DNA of 64,000 bases from Cephalotus follicularis (taxonomy: Eukaryota > Streptophyta > Magnoliopsida > Oxalidales > Cephalotaceae), in assembly GCA_001972305.1 (NCBI GenBank), contig BDDD01002394.1, positions 171,616 to 235,615 of the forward strand, read 5' to 3'. Of this stretch, positions 1-10,013 are shown one piece after another (the first letter of the stretch is position 1; each line of letters begins with the position of its first letter). The position numbers were made by a program, and so were the translations under genes. Under the pieces are notes generated by a model. The model saw only the letters and a program-made list of their open reading frames with translations. It had not been told where the DNA came from and made no database searches.

Positions 1-930
1 GCCATGCTTAGACGCATGGCTAGAGAAGCTCAACCCCATAACGCACCTCTGCATATGGTGTTACTGTGCAACATGCACTGTTTGTGCGTTTGGGGATGCA
101 AGGCCAGGGACGAACACATGTCTTGGCGTGTAGGCTTGCATAATACTTTACATTGGGGTCACGTGTACTACTCGGGTTGGCGCAATGGTAAGACCTGGGG
201 ACAATATAGCGCATACTACTCTTTTTTTGCACTAATAGCATACTAATAGCAGTATAAAATCAACCACACAACAAACAAACAACAAGCAATAAAATTCACA
301 CAGCAGATATACAAGCATATACACACAAACATGCTGGTAGGCACTCGGACATGGAGCGACCTACCTGGGTAAAGGTTGAAAATGGAGATTGCTTCCTTCC
401 TCTTAAATTTTGGACTGCTACACTTCAATTCACCAATTCCTTCTTCCTTGCACAAAGCCTTCCTCCCAGGAAATGGCTATTTATACAATGGAGTGCAGGG
501 GACATGGGGGCTCTATGGACAACACCCATTTGTCTCCTTCTTCCCACTCTCTCATTCTCTCGATTTCTCTGGAATAAAGTGTGCAAAAAATGGACAAAGT
601 TTCTAGCTCTTTGTCACCTTCTCCTTTTATACTTGCCATTGGAAGAGTCTAGAATTCTTGAGAAAATTCTCACGGTGAAGGCCATACTTGGGCTTGGGCT
701 AGCCTCCTTCACTTGGACCAAAATAAGCTTTTCACTTACAAGTCCAAAAATCCAATTACCACATTAGATCCAGCCCAAGGAGAATAGCACAATCTCTTTA
801 GCCCAAAATCACAAATTGCATTTCATTAAGTCCCAAATAAATACATCATAAAATTCGGGGCCAACCCAAAAGGTGAAAAAATAATTACAAAGCCCAATAA
901 TAATTCTTTATAATATTTAGGGCTCTTACA
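1..930 (-). mobile_element. Partial gypsy-type LTR (LTR-F0), cut by the window edge
   Basis: The stretch around 270-930 aligns by eye with 9340-10013: a CAACAA-rich run, the GCTGGTAGG...CCTACCTGG block, a TATAAA-like box on the minus strand near 480, then a pyrimidine-rich run. It ends ...GGGCTCTTACA at 930, like ...GGGGCATTACA at 10013. On the minus strand this is therefore the LTR start (TGTAAGAGCCC). Only the 5' part of the LTR is inside the window. No polypurine tract follows at 931, so it is a solo or truncated LTR. The small open frames inside it do not match any protein I know. Confidence 0.6.
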
Positions 931-1298
931 ATTAATGTACAAGTTTCTTTTCCCTCATTTTCATCTAAATTTTGAGGAAAGAACAAAAATAAGAAAAGTA
1001 GCCTTATTTTTTTCTTCAATTATTTTCATTTTATTTATTGAAAATCAACCAAACAAGAGTGGGAGAAATAATCACTCTTGCTTTTCTTTTCCTTAAATAC
1101 TATTCACTCAGTTCTTAAGTGTGCATTTTTTTGCATTAAGTGATAAGTGACTGAATCTAAATGAACAACTAAATAGTACTGAATAATTAAGAGACAGAAT
1201 GTTGAATATTGAATGATTAAGATTGTTTGAAAATTGATCTGTTTAAAAGATCAGAATGTGTGTAATTTCTTATTTTAACTCTATGAACTATTAAGAGC
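931..1298. other. AT-rich non-coding DNA, unassigned
   Basis: Very AT-rich, with short local inverted repeats and no open frame of note. I see no gene or transposon termini. Confidence 0.5.
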
Positions 1299-1612
1299 AA
1301 ATTGTTTGATAAAAATGTGAATAAACTATAATTTTTTTAATTTTTGTTTTTCTGTTTTTGCTTGCAAATAATTCAAAGTTTATATTAAATTTTCAATTGA
1401 AACATATTAATTTATTTTACAATTATGAATAAATATAATTTTTATATTTTTATGTATTGTTAAATGTGAAATGTATAATAAAATCAATTAAATAATTAAT
1501 TGTTTGATAAAAAATAAATAATCAACTATAAATCTTTTTTTTTTGTTTAGCATGCAACAAATCCTAAATTTGTATTAACTATCCATTTGAACATAGTATT
1601 TTTATTTATAAC

Positions 1613-2512
1613 TGTTGTCACACCCCGTTTTTCCATTCACGTACAATGGACCAGCATATGTGGTGATATCAGAAAATAAGCATAAAATAATATTTCGGCA
1701 CAATCCATAAGTAAATTTGCGGAAGCATTTAATTAAACCATCAATCATAGAAATCAACATAATTGGACAAATAACTCAATTAAAATGTATATTTTATTTC
1801 AAAATTAGATCAATATACATTAATTGAAGTTGCGGTTATTACAACTGTTGATGCAAAAAATTATTCCTCAACAATCCCTTACGTGGAAGGGTTTGATTTA
1901 TTGAGAGAAACGCTCTGGTATGCTCCGAGAATGTTGTTTGATGGCTTTCCCTGCACAAATAGAACAAACAAATCAAAGATCCAGGAGGATGTTCTCACGG
2001 GGATACTCTCTCTGCCAAAGTCAGTGGTTTGGCAGAGAAAACGAACACAAGATGCTTTTTGTGTATAAAAATGGCCCACCTTTGTTAAGACTGTAAAGCT
2101 GGTATTTATAGTGCCATATTGTAGATGCTTAAGCATGAATTTCGGAGGTGATTGCTGTCCCCTAAGGAAATGCCGAGGATCTCGGGATTTCCCTTATCTC
2201 CACCTGATTTTACGTAACTACTTGCTGATTTTGCAGAGGTAACTCCTTGAAAAGCTGGTTGACTTTGTGGCCTTATCCTGTGAAGGAGGAGGAGGAGGTC
2301 CTCTAGAAAACTTCCGAGGAGGAGGTCCTCTTCCATGCTGCCGAGGAGGAGGTCCTCTGCAATGCTGCCGAGGACCTCACCTGGTTCATTAGCTGGAGTT
2401 AATGAGCTTCCTCTGTCTCGTATCCATGTAAGCTTTAATTCACTAATGCATATAGCAATGTCTATAGAGGACACGTGTCGCCGTGAGTATAGACAGATTT
2501 TTTCCCATATCA
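1613..2512 (-). mobile_element. Solo LTR (LTR-E), 900 bp, target-site duplication ATAAC
   Basis: Begins TGTTGTCACACCCCG and ends CCCATATCA. It is flanked by ATAAC at 1608-1612 and at 2513-2517. The end GGGGTGTGACA(ACA) on the minus strand is typical of plant gypsy LTRs, so it most likely lies in minus orientation. No internal region is attached, so it is a solo LTR left by LTR-LTR recombination. The family beyond Ty3/gypsy is not certain. It carries its own palindrome cluster at 2283-2393. Confidence 0.8.
2283..2393. repeat. GAGGTCCTC / GAGGACCTC palindrome cluster in LTR-E
   Basis: Four repeats built on GAGGAGGTCCTC, spaced about 20-30 bp and joined by CATGCTGCCGAGG or similar, end with the inverted form GAGGACCTC. 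Each core can fold on itself. The cluster resembles, in layout though not in sequence, the GTCGAC clusters of other LTRs in the window. Confidence 0.6.
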
Positions 2513-2756
2513 ATAACCATGAATAAATATTTTTTTTCATATTTCTATATGTTATTATTTTTAATACTCAAACCAATAACAAAATCAATTAAATATTAAA
2601 AATATATTGATCATAAATATATGAATTAGTCCACGAAACTGAATTGAAATAAAATAGTAGTATATGAAAATCAGTACAAGCTAAAATATAATATTAATCT
2701 CAATCAACCCGTTATATATTTTCCATTAGTTGAAATGCAATTTGTTCACGCATATT

Positions 2757-5627
2757 TGTAATACCCCGTTCGTTCTCGTGCATATTTCGGATTTTAAATT
2801 TGATTTTTTTTTTGGTTGTGTTGGCATATTTTGTCTTAGGCTGCATAATGTGTTGTTTGGGCTATGTGAATTTAAACTTAGGGCTTTTATTTTATTAGGA
2901 TATGATTGTTGGAAAAAGCAAAAATTTATTGTTTTGTATTTTAAAATCAGTTTTTAAAATATTAATATGGTTGGTGAATATTAATTTGGGCTTTTATGTT
3001 TTAGGCTTAAAAACGTTAATTTTGGGCTGTGGGATATTGGTCGGACTATGTGCGTGAATAAGTAAAATTAATTGAATTATATTTCGTATAAATATTAAAT
3101 CGGTTTTTATTATTAACGCGGTAAAATTGTTTTAATTGGAAAACAAATCCTTTTATTTTGGGCTTTCGTATTTATTGGAGTATGAATTTATTATTTTGTT
3201 ATATGGTTGGCCTATATTATAATTTTTGGGCTTTTATGACTTAGGCTAAATAATACCATCTTTGGGCTTTTGCTAAATTATTGGAATAGGGATTATGGGA
3301 AAGATAAAATCAATTATTTGTATTATAAATTAGTTTAATTATTAATATGGCAAAAGTGTATTATATTGGAAATAAAATAAATAAATTATGGCAATTTTAT
3401 CTTGTTTCTATTTTCTTCCCTCCCTTTCCCGTTTTTCTTCCTTCTTCCTCCCCAAAACTGATTTTCTTCCTTCTTTATCACCCTCAAATCCCGAAATTAT
3501 GCCCCCTTTTCACATTATATCAGAATTCTTGAAGTGTCTAGTAATGGTTATAAACAGATTATGAAACTAGAAATTGGTATATGACAGAAATTGATTAATA
3601 AGTTATGCATGCTATGAACTAGAATATTGCTTCTCTTTAAAGAAAAATCACCCATTGCATGAACTTTTGATTCTGGATGTTTAAATGCCACGGTTAAGTC
3701 ACATAAGACCTATATAAGTGTTTAAAATCATCTGGTAATGTGATAAAAACGATTTTGGTAGAAAATTGGAATTGAATTGCTGTGTTTTTGCTGTTCTGTC
3801 GCCCAGAACAGTCGACTGCATCGTGAGACAGCCGACTGTTTGGCCTTGCACAGTCGACTGGACCCCTGTCCCAGTCGACTGGACCCCTGTCCCAGTCGAC
3901 TGGATTCATACACAGGATGAGTAGTCGACTGCCTATGCCACATAGTCGAATGCCACCTTTTAGTAGCCGACTGGATCTTGATGCAGTCGACTGGAATTAC
4001 CCAGAAAATTTTCTGGTTTCAAATTTTGTCATCCGTTTGGTTTTGTAATGAATTGGAGCATGTTTTAAGCATTGTTAAATTACTGTTTGATGTTTGGAAG
4101 TGATATTTGAATGCTTATATGAATGATATTGTATCTTTTAGATTTGTGTGCTACGTGGGACAATTAGAATTGTTGATCAATTCGTAAAGTTATTTTGTGA
4201 TCGCTTAAGGTACGGATTCTTCGTTCTTGGCTTATTCCTTCGGTTTTACTGAAATGAATTCAAATGTGATTCCTGTTGTTTTATGATCTTGGCTATGTTT
4301 TTTATGATTCGATACGATTTTGAAAATAAAAGTCAGTTGACATTTTGCGAAGTAAATGTTCTTGACTTTATTCTTATGCTATGATATGTTAAGAAATATG
4401 ATACGATCATCTCTTTATAGTGGAAAATAAATGAGTTGATGCTATGTAATGATTTTTGCTATGTCCAGAAAATGTTTAGAAAATGTGTTTACGTTTTTAA
4501 ATTGTTTTTAGAAATAAAGCAATGTTTTTGAAAAATGATATATACAGAGATATTTCATACCAATGGAGGTACCATAGGAACGTCGTGGGCCTGGCACGGG
4601 GACGTAACACTTTCGTAGCGGTGTGATTTGACCACGACGTCTCTCTTTATTTTGAATAAATCCCATGAGGTGGATTTATGGATCCGATTTTGTGATAGAG
4701 GCGTATGAGAATACTCTAGTTTTTGTTATGTTAAGGATTCAGATTTTGGGAATTGATTGTGTAGTGCCGTACACGTCTTTCAGTTTGGCATGTGGGCGTT
4801 GCAAACCCCTTGCAACTTCGCATATGTGTATGCGCTTTGGATCTCGGTAATGAGATTTCGGAATCGGATAAGTCTCTGTTATATGTTTGGATCTCTATGA
4901 TGAGATTTTGTAATCGGATAAGTTTTTATTTTAAAATCTTTAACTTGGCTGACGTTAAAGTAATTTGAACGTTTGATTTGGATACTGTTTTGAACTTAGA
5001 TTATGTTTTGAAATTGAATAAAGCTTTGAAAATTCGATATTCGTTTTGAATTGATTGTATGACTACTTACCTTCGCTTTTGAACATCATATTAATTATTT
5101 TATGTACAAGGTATATGATATTTAAAGGTTCAGGTATTTTCTATCTTTTAAATTATCGTTTTATGTTTTATGATTCTATATCCGTAATGAGGTTTGCTCA
5201 GTCGCGTTTTTGTTTCCATGCGGCAGGTATTCTGGGAAAGCATCCGGGCAATGTGTGATGAGCGAAATGTCACCTATGATAAGGACCACCTAGGAGATGG
5301 AACCGTTTATGCTTAGTTATTTTATGGACATGTTAGAACCCCTATTTGAACAATATTATGTCTTTTAGTTTATGACTTTGAATTATGTTTAAGCTTTTGG
5401 TTTATGTTTAACCTTCCGGATTATGTTTAAGTTTTAGATTATGAATAAAGTTTTCAGACTATTTATTAGATTAAATATATGTTATGTTTAGACCATCACG
5501 AAAATTTGAATAAAAGATGAATTAATATTTTGATAAAAAGAATAAAATTGAGCCATGTCATATGATAGGTTATGAATAGTTTAGGATTAGGACCCGTGAC
5601 TACTCCCTCCGAATCGGGGGTGTTACT
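2757..5627 (+). mobile_element. Solo chromovirus LTR (LTR-A1), 2.87 kb, target-site duplication ATATT
   Basis: Starts TGTAATACCCCG and ends GGGGGTGTTACT, flanked by ATATT at 2752-2756 and 5628-5632. It is colinear with the LTRs at 53999-57598 and 58842-61645 read on the other strand: TTGGGCTTTT-type start, pyrimidine-rich tract near 3405-3500, GTCGAC cluster, the TGTAGTGCCGTACAC block near 4760, and the same end. Those copies are joined to a Tekay/Del-type gag, so this is a solo LTR of the same chromovirus family. It sits beside the Harbinger remnant, perhaps inside its 3' flank. Confidence 0.82.
3809..3993. repeat. CAGTCGACTG palindrome cassette in LTR-A1
   Basis: Six exact GTCGAC cores (near 3811, 3853, 3874, 3895, 3924, 3986), mostly as the perfect 10-bp palindrome CAGTCGACTG, plus decayed forms such as CAGCCGACTG and TAGTCGAATG. 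Two consecutive units are joined by the same spacer GACCCCTGTCC. The same cassette, in the same relative place, is present in the two other LTR-A copies. Confidence 0.85.
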
Positions 5628-5632
5628 ATATT

Positions 5633-6945
5633 ACTCATCAATTGCATTTCTTCTACTCCCCAATGTGCTCCTATTGTCACAATCTCAACATCTCCTTGTC
5701 TCGCTTGCTCAAAAAACCATTTGAGGTTCATCATATTGAGCAAACAACTCATCATTTATTTTTTTTCTTCCTTATAAAGTTCACGGCAACACAAGGAATA
5801 ATTACATCGCTTTGAACACTAAAAGGGTAAGGGGTCATCTTATACAATATTAGAAATATTGCCTTCAACACACCATAAGTACGTTCAATTACATTTATGA
5901 GCTTAATGTGAGCTTGGTTTAACTTTTCCTCTTTAACCATGGCACGCTTAAGAAGAAAATCTCTGGACCAATACCTTCCATTGTGATATGGTGTTATGAA
6001 TCCTCGAGCAACATTGAAAAGATATTATTCATCTATAGTTATGACCACAAAAAAAATAAAATAGGTAACAATAAATATCTAACTTAACACAATAATTTAT
6101 AGAGGAAATGGAAAGTCGTTACTTGGTTCAGCCATAACCTCTCTCAACACCCTCAAATCATGTGTTGTCCCTTCCCACCCAGCCCAAACAAAGGTAAAAA
6201 CCATGTTGAAGTTGCACATTCCCAAATCATTTTGATAGCATTTACCCTTTCCTCTTCTTATGTAAATGGTTTGTTGTGAAGTGAGAATAACTACATGTAC
6301 CAATGTTCCATCAAGTGTACCAACCATTCCCTAAATTTATCTTATATGTTAAATACCTTTAAAATAATTATGTGGAACATAAAAAGTTTTTAAGGTATTT
6401 AAGAAAAACTCATTCCAACACGAGTATTTAACATATACTCCATAAAAAGAAATATCTTAAAAATATATTATATGTTAAATACCTTAATTATGCGGAACAC
6501 ATAAAGTTTTTTATAGTAAAATACCTTAAAAGTTTTTCGTAGTATTTTACGAGTTCTAGAAATATCTGGGTTAGTATCAAATGTTGTAGGCACTATCATC
6601 TGTCTTGCAAACTTCATCATCGCATTAAGCACTTCGTGGAAGTACTTATAAACTGTTTACGAATATTGCCGAAGCCTTCGCTTAATAACTACATAACGTT
6701 CATTATGCCTATAATAGTCAAGAACATTGCAAATTTCTTTTCAATAGACACATGTCTGCTAACCTGTAGCCATAATCTTTGTCTAAATGCATGTATAAAC
6801 GAACATATGCTTCACGAGACATACGCATCAACTCAATGCATTGCCCATCTGAACCTGTTAATAACTCCAATGTGTATGCATGTCTAGACAAGATTGATGT
6901 GTTATTTCTATTCCTTGGTAAATGCCTCACTAGAGCTCAAAGCCT
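5633..6945 (-). pseudogene. PIF/Harbinger transposase remnant
   Basis: A DDE transposase (DDE_4 family) that cut and pasted a PIF/Harbinger DNA transposon. Reading leftwards, 6718-6930 gives the N-terminal block (RHLPRNRNNTSILS..., then ELMRMSREAYVRL). 6097-6327 gives the first catalytic Asp in GTLDGT and the second block AGWEGTTHDLRVLREVM. 5752-5940 gives NVIERTYGVLKA, which carries the family's catalytic Glu, followed by a decayed ...AVNFIR. The 5640-5735 stretch resembles the acidic C-terminal tail (MDLKWFFEQARQ). The blocks lie in different frames with frameshifts and stops between them, so the gene is dead. The partner ORF lies just upstream at 7196-7378. Terminal inverted repeats were not found. 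Confidence 0.85.
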
Positions 6946-7195
6946 TAACAAATAAATGATAATGACATATAAAATTTGAGAGAGTGTGTCCATATTCAAC
7001 TTGTTATGAACACTAAAAAAATTCACAATCACGACATATTTACCAATTATTAAGCAAAAAAATAAATACCAAACTATCAAAGTAATAAGTACCATCAAAG
7101 TTTACAGACAAATTACAAAAGTAACTATCACCAAAGTTTACAAAAATAAATACCAGTAACAAGTACCATTAAAGTTTACAATAAAGCTTCCTAAA
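6946..7195. other. Spacer between Harbinger ORFs
   Basis: AT-rich DNA with a repeated phrase AAGTACCATYAAAGTTTACA (about 7088-7180). No open frame. It separates the two Harbinger genes as in intact plant PIF elements. Confidence 0.5.
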
Positions 7196-7378
7196 ATATC
7201 AATCACACACCACATCCTTTTGCGGTCCCAAGTTCCCTAACCCATGTTGCTAAGGTTTGAACCTGAGACATCTTCATCCACATCTGTCTATAATTTGAAC
7301 TATCACAAAAGATCGCAACAGCTACCGCGTACATAGAACTATTTTCATCCTACCCGAGTCCATATATCTTTTCAATAC
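7196..7378 (-). pseudogene. Harbinger ORF1 (MYB/SANT-like partner) C-terminal remnant
   Basis: The minus strand between about 7345 and 7196 reads ENSSMYAVAVAIFCDSSNYR, then QMWMKMSQVQTLATWVREL, then GTAKGCGV and a stop. This resembles the C-terminal tail of the MYB/SANT-domain ORF1 that accompanies PIF/Harbinger transposases in plants and helps the transposase bind DNA (family knowledge). The DNA-binding part is missing because LTR-F1 begins at 7379. The gene order, ORF1 upstream of the transposase on the same strand, fits one element. Confidence 0.5.
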
Positions 7379-8040
7379 TGTCATGCCTCGAACCATGAGG
7401 AGGACCCCATGGTCTGACACATGGCATGCCATCTATTCAATCCATTTCCATCATCCAAAATATGCAACAATTTAAAATTTTAGATTAAATCAAAACAATG
7501 CAACGGAACAATCAATCAATATATATAACACATGGATACCCATTCATATACATCAATGTTTCATATCACAGCACTGCCACAGGTCGGCAGGTCAAATATA
7601 ATAATTACAATATCCTCTCTCATTATACAAGGTAGGTCGTATGGAGCTGCTCTGGCAACGCAGCTCCACGTTGCAATCCCGTCCATCTAGTCATTACGAT
7701 GCGTCACCTGAACCTGACCCATTCAGAGAATGGGCCAGCAAACCATGGTTGTATAGGAACTAATATATGCAGAGAATGAGGATGCATGACATGCGAGATG
7801 CACCATGTAGCAATACATATAATTACCCAAGACATTCCATTCTATCAACATAACAATACGATTCCATAATCATAACAATGCAATTTCCTCATCTTACAGT
7901 GTCCATATCATTCCAAAACTCATCTCGGGCACATATGAGCTCCCATCAGCCTCCTCTGCCGAGGTAGTAGACTAGGGTGATACTTATAAGTAGAGCAGAG
8001 AAGGTGAATATTCGCCTGGTCAAACCTCCCTTAACACTAG
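7379..8040 (-). mobile_element. Partial gypsy LTR (LTR-F1)
   Basis: Starts TGTCATGCCTCGAACC, followed by a GACACATGGCATGCC block, the phrase GCCACAGGTCGGCAGGTC and the GACCCATTCAGAGAATGGG block that mark the 3' ends of LTR-F copies at 8041, 20876, 37508 and 47140 (minus orientation). It stops where LTR-F2 begins, so only about 660 bases remain. Confidence 0.65.
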
Positions 8041-8691
8041 TATCACGCCCCGAACCAAAGGATGGGCCCCGCGGCCCGACACGTGGCATACCGTACAATA
8101 ATCACTATTCAATTATCATAAAAATTTAAAACTTCAATCACAACTTCATATGCGGATATAAATTCCAAATAAAACATGTGGATAAGCCCAAAATATATGT
8201 ATGTATACATCATTATTCATTTGGCTCTGCCACAGGCCGACAGGTCATATAAATACATAATTCTTACTTGCTAAACTGATCTTCAGAACTGCACCGCCGA
8301 GGAGAAGGACTTGAACTGGTCTTCTATCTCTTGGGTTCCTGAGACGTTCCACCTGTATATGAACCAGACCCATTACAAAGAATGGGTCAGTAACCAATGG
8401 TTGTGTAGGCTACCATGTGTAGAGATGCGCAAACAGAGGAAATATAATATAACATAGAAATAAATGCGTGCATGAAACGTTATTGATATTGTACAAGCAT
8501 TGTTTAAACCTTTTTATGTCATCATTAGACGCACACAAGCCTTCATCGGCCTCCTCTGCCGAGGACGAGCTGATACTAACAAGTCGGCAGACTAGAGTAG
8601 TATGGCAGAGATCATTTCCTTGCAGGCAGACAAGGCTATAAGTATCGGTAGTAGTTATGTGCCTTCTCTGTCGTAGTAGAATATCTAAATG

Positions 8692-8880
8692 GGTGACCTA
8701 CTTAGTCATATCCTATATAGGTGACCTCCACGGTCCTCTCTCATATGGGTGACCTCTAAGGTCATCTCCTGTTGGTGACCTCTACGGTCATCTCTGTTAT
8801 TGGTGACCTCTACAGTCATATCTGGGGTGGTGACCTCTTCGGTCATCTCTTTTACTGGTGACCTCTTCGGTCATCTCTAG
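8692..8880. repeat. GGTGACC...GGTCATC hairpin array (seven units)
   Basis: Seven units of the type GGTGACCTCTACGGTCATCT start near 8693, 8722, 8749, 8774, 8802, 8829 and 8857, spaced 25-29 bp with variable linkers. Each unit has inverted arms TGACC/GGTCA around a 5-base centre, so the array is a row of small hairpins. Confidence 0.75.
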
Positions 8881-9061
8881 TATGACTTATAGAATGTTTA
8901 ATATTACTAGTTAATAGTTCAGAGAAGGGAAAGTAGTTTGCCTATCAATGTAAGTCCGTCTTATGTCCCTTTTGGAACTAGCCTACTTGGCATACATGGC
9001 TAGCAATGCTTGGCCGACTCATGGTATGTACGATTTGAGGACACATGGTCTGGCATACTTG

Positions 9062-9286
9062 GGAGACTCGTGGTCTGGCGTGCTCGGACGACTCGTGGTC
9101 TGGCCTGCTCGGACGACTCGTGGTCTGGCAGGCTCGGCTGACTCATGGTCTGGCATGCTCAAACGACTCGTGGTCTGGCATGCTCAGATGACTCGTGGTC
9201 TGGCATGCTCGGATGACTCGTGGTCTGGCATGCTCGGATGACTCGTGGTCTGGCATGCTCGGATGACTCGTGGACTGGCATGCTCG
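9062..9286. repeat. 25-bp tandem array, nine copies
   Basis: Nine back-to-back 25-bp units, each containing ACTCGTGGTCTGGCATGCTC, start at 9062, 9087, 9112 and so on to 9262. Units 6 to 8 are identical and the left units are more diverged, so growth was recent on the right side. There are no spacers. The unit contains the palindrome GCATGC. Confidence 0.9.
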
Positions 9287-10013
9287 GATGAATTTCTCCT
9301 CTAAGTACCTTTCAAGTACTAAGCTCAACATATCCGTACTAAAACAGAACCAATCAAAATCCAAGTCTAGCAAGCACAACAACAAACACAATAATATTCA
9401 CAACAATACAAACATCCCACACGCAGCAACGCATACAAAACAAACACACATATCAAACATTACACACACAAGCTGGTAGGAGCATATAGCAACCTACCTG
9501 GATTCGGTTAAAAATGGAGAACATACTGCTTCACGCTTCTCACTGATCCTCCTTGGATTTACAACTGCTACGCGTACACAGCTTTCTTTCTCCACTTCAC
9601 TCTTTCACTACTCCCTCAACGACTAGAGATGGGAATTTATACAGGAGCACAGAAGACATGGAACTCTCCTGAGGAAGCTCCTGTATTTGTCTCCTTCTTC
9701 TTCTTTCTCGTGACACCAAGCCCTATCTCTACTTTCTCCCTTCTCTCAATTCATCTAGAACGAAGGAGTGTGAGAGTGTCCAAAATGCGCCTCACGGGCG
9801 TCTCTCTCTTTTATAATGCAGGGAGAAGTTTCTAGAGACATCACCATTCTTTTTAATGCAGGCTGGTCAAATCCATTGCATTTTAAGCCTAATTATCACA
9901 TTCATGGGCCATGTCTCATCCACTATTCATATTCAGCCCAATTGAAGGGGAATCAATTTCTTAAGACCCATAGCACATTCTAATTATTATTTATGATATT
10001 AAGGGGCATTACA

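Larger units (their letters stand above)
1299..2605. repeat. AT-rich tandem duplication (~198 bp unit), second copy split by a solo LTR
   Basis: Copy 1 (1299-1496) and copy 2 (1497-1612 plus 2518-2605) both start AATTGTTTGATAAAAA and continue through ...CATTTGAAC/CAATTGAAACAT..., ATGAATAAATAT and AAAATCAATTAAAT in the same order. Copy 2 is interrupted exactly by the LTR at 1613-2512. Removing that LTR and one ATAAC restores the alignment to copy 1, which independently confirms the LTR boundaries. Confidence 0.7.
8041..10013 (-). mobile_element. 3' LTR (LTR-F2) of the mosaic gypsy element
   Basis: Runs from TATCACGCCCCGAACC to ...GGGGCATTACA, with the polypurine tract of the element immediately to the right (TCCTCCCCTCC at 10014 is its complement). 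This fixes it as the 3' LTR of a minus-strand element. A TATAAATTCCC box lies on the minus strand near 9640. It holds two distinct tandem arrays (8692-8880 and 9062-9286). Length 1.97 kb. Confidence 0.75.

Noticed and set aside
4-246. Overlapping 80- and 73-residue frames at the left edge
   Set aside because: Open on both strands inside LTR-F0, with no recognisable domain.
351-767. 138-residue frame near the left edge
   Set aside because: Coincides with the LTR-F0 promoter region, and the homologous LTR-F2 does not keep the frame.
9062-9286. CRISPR-like array
   Set aside because: Units are head-to-tail without spacers and lie inside a plant LTR. An ordinary minisatellite.
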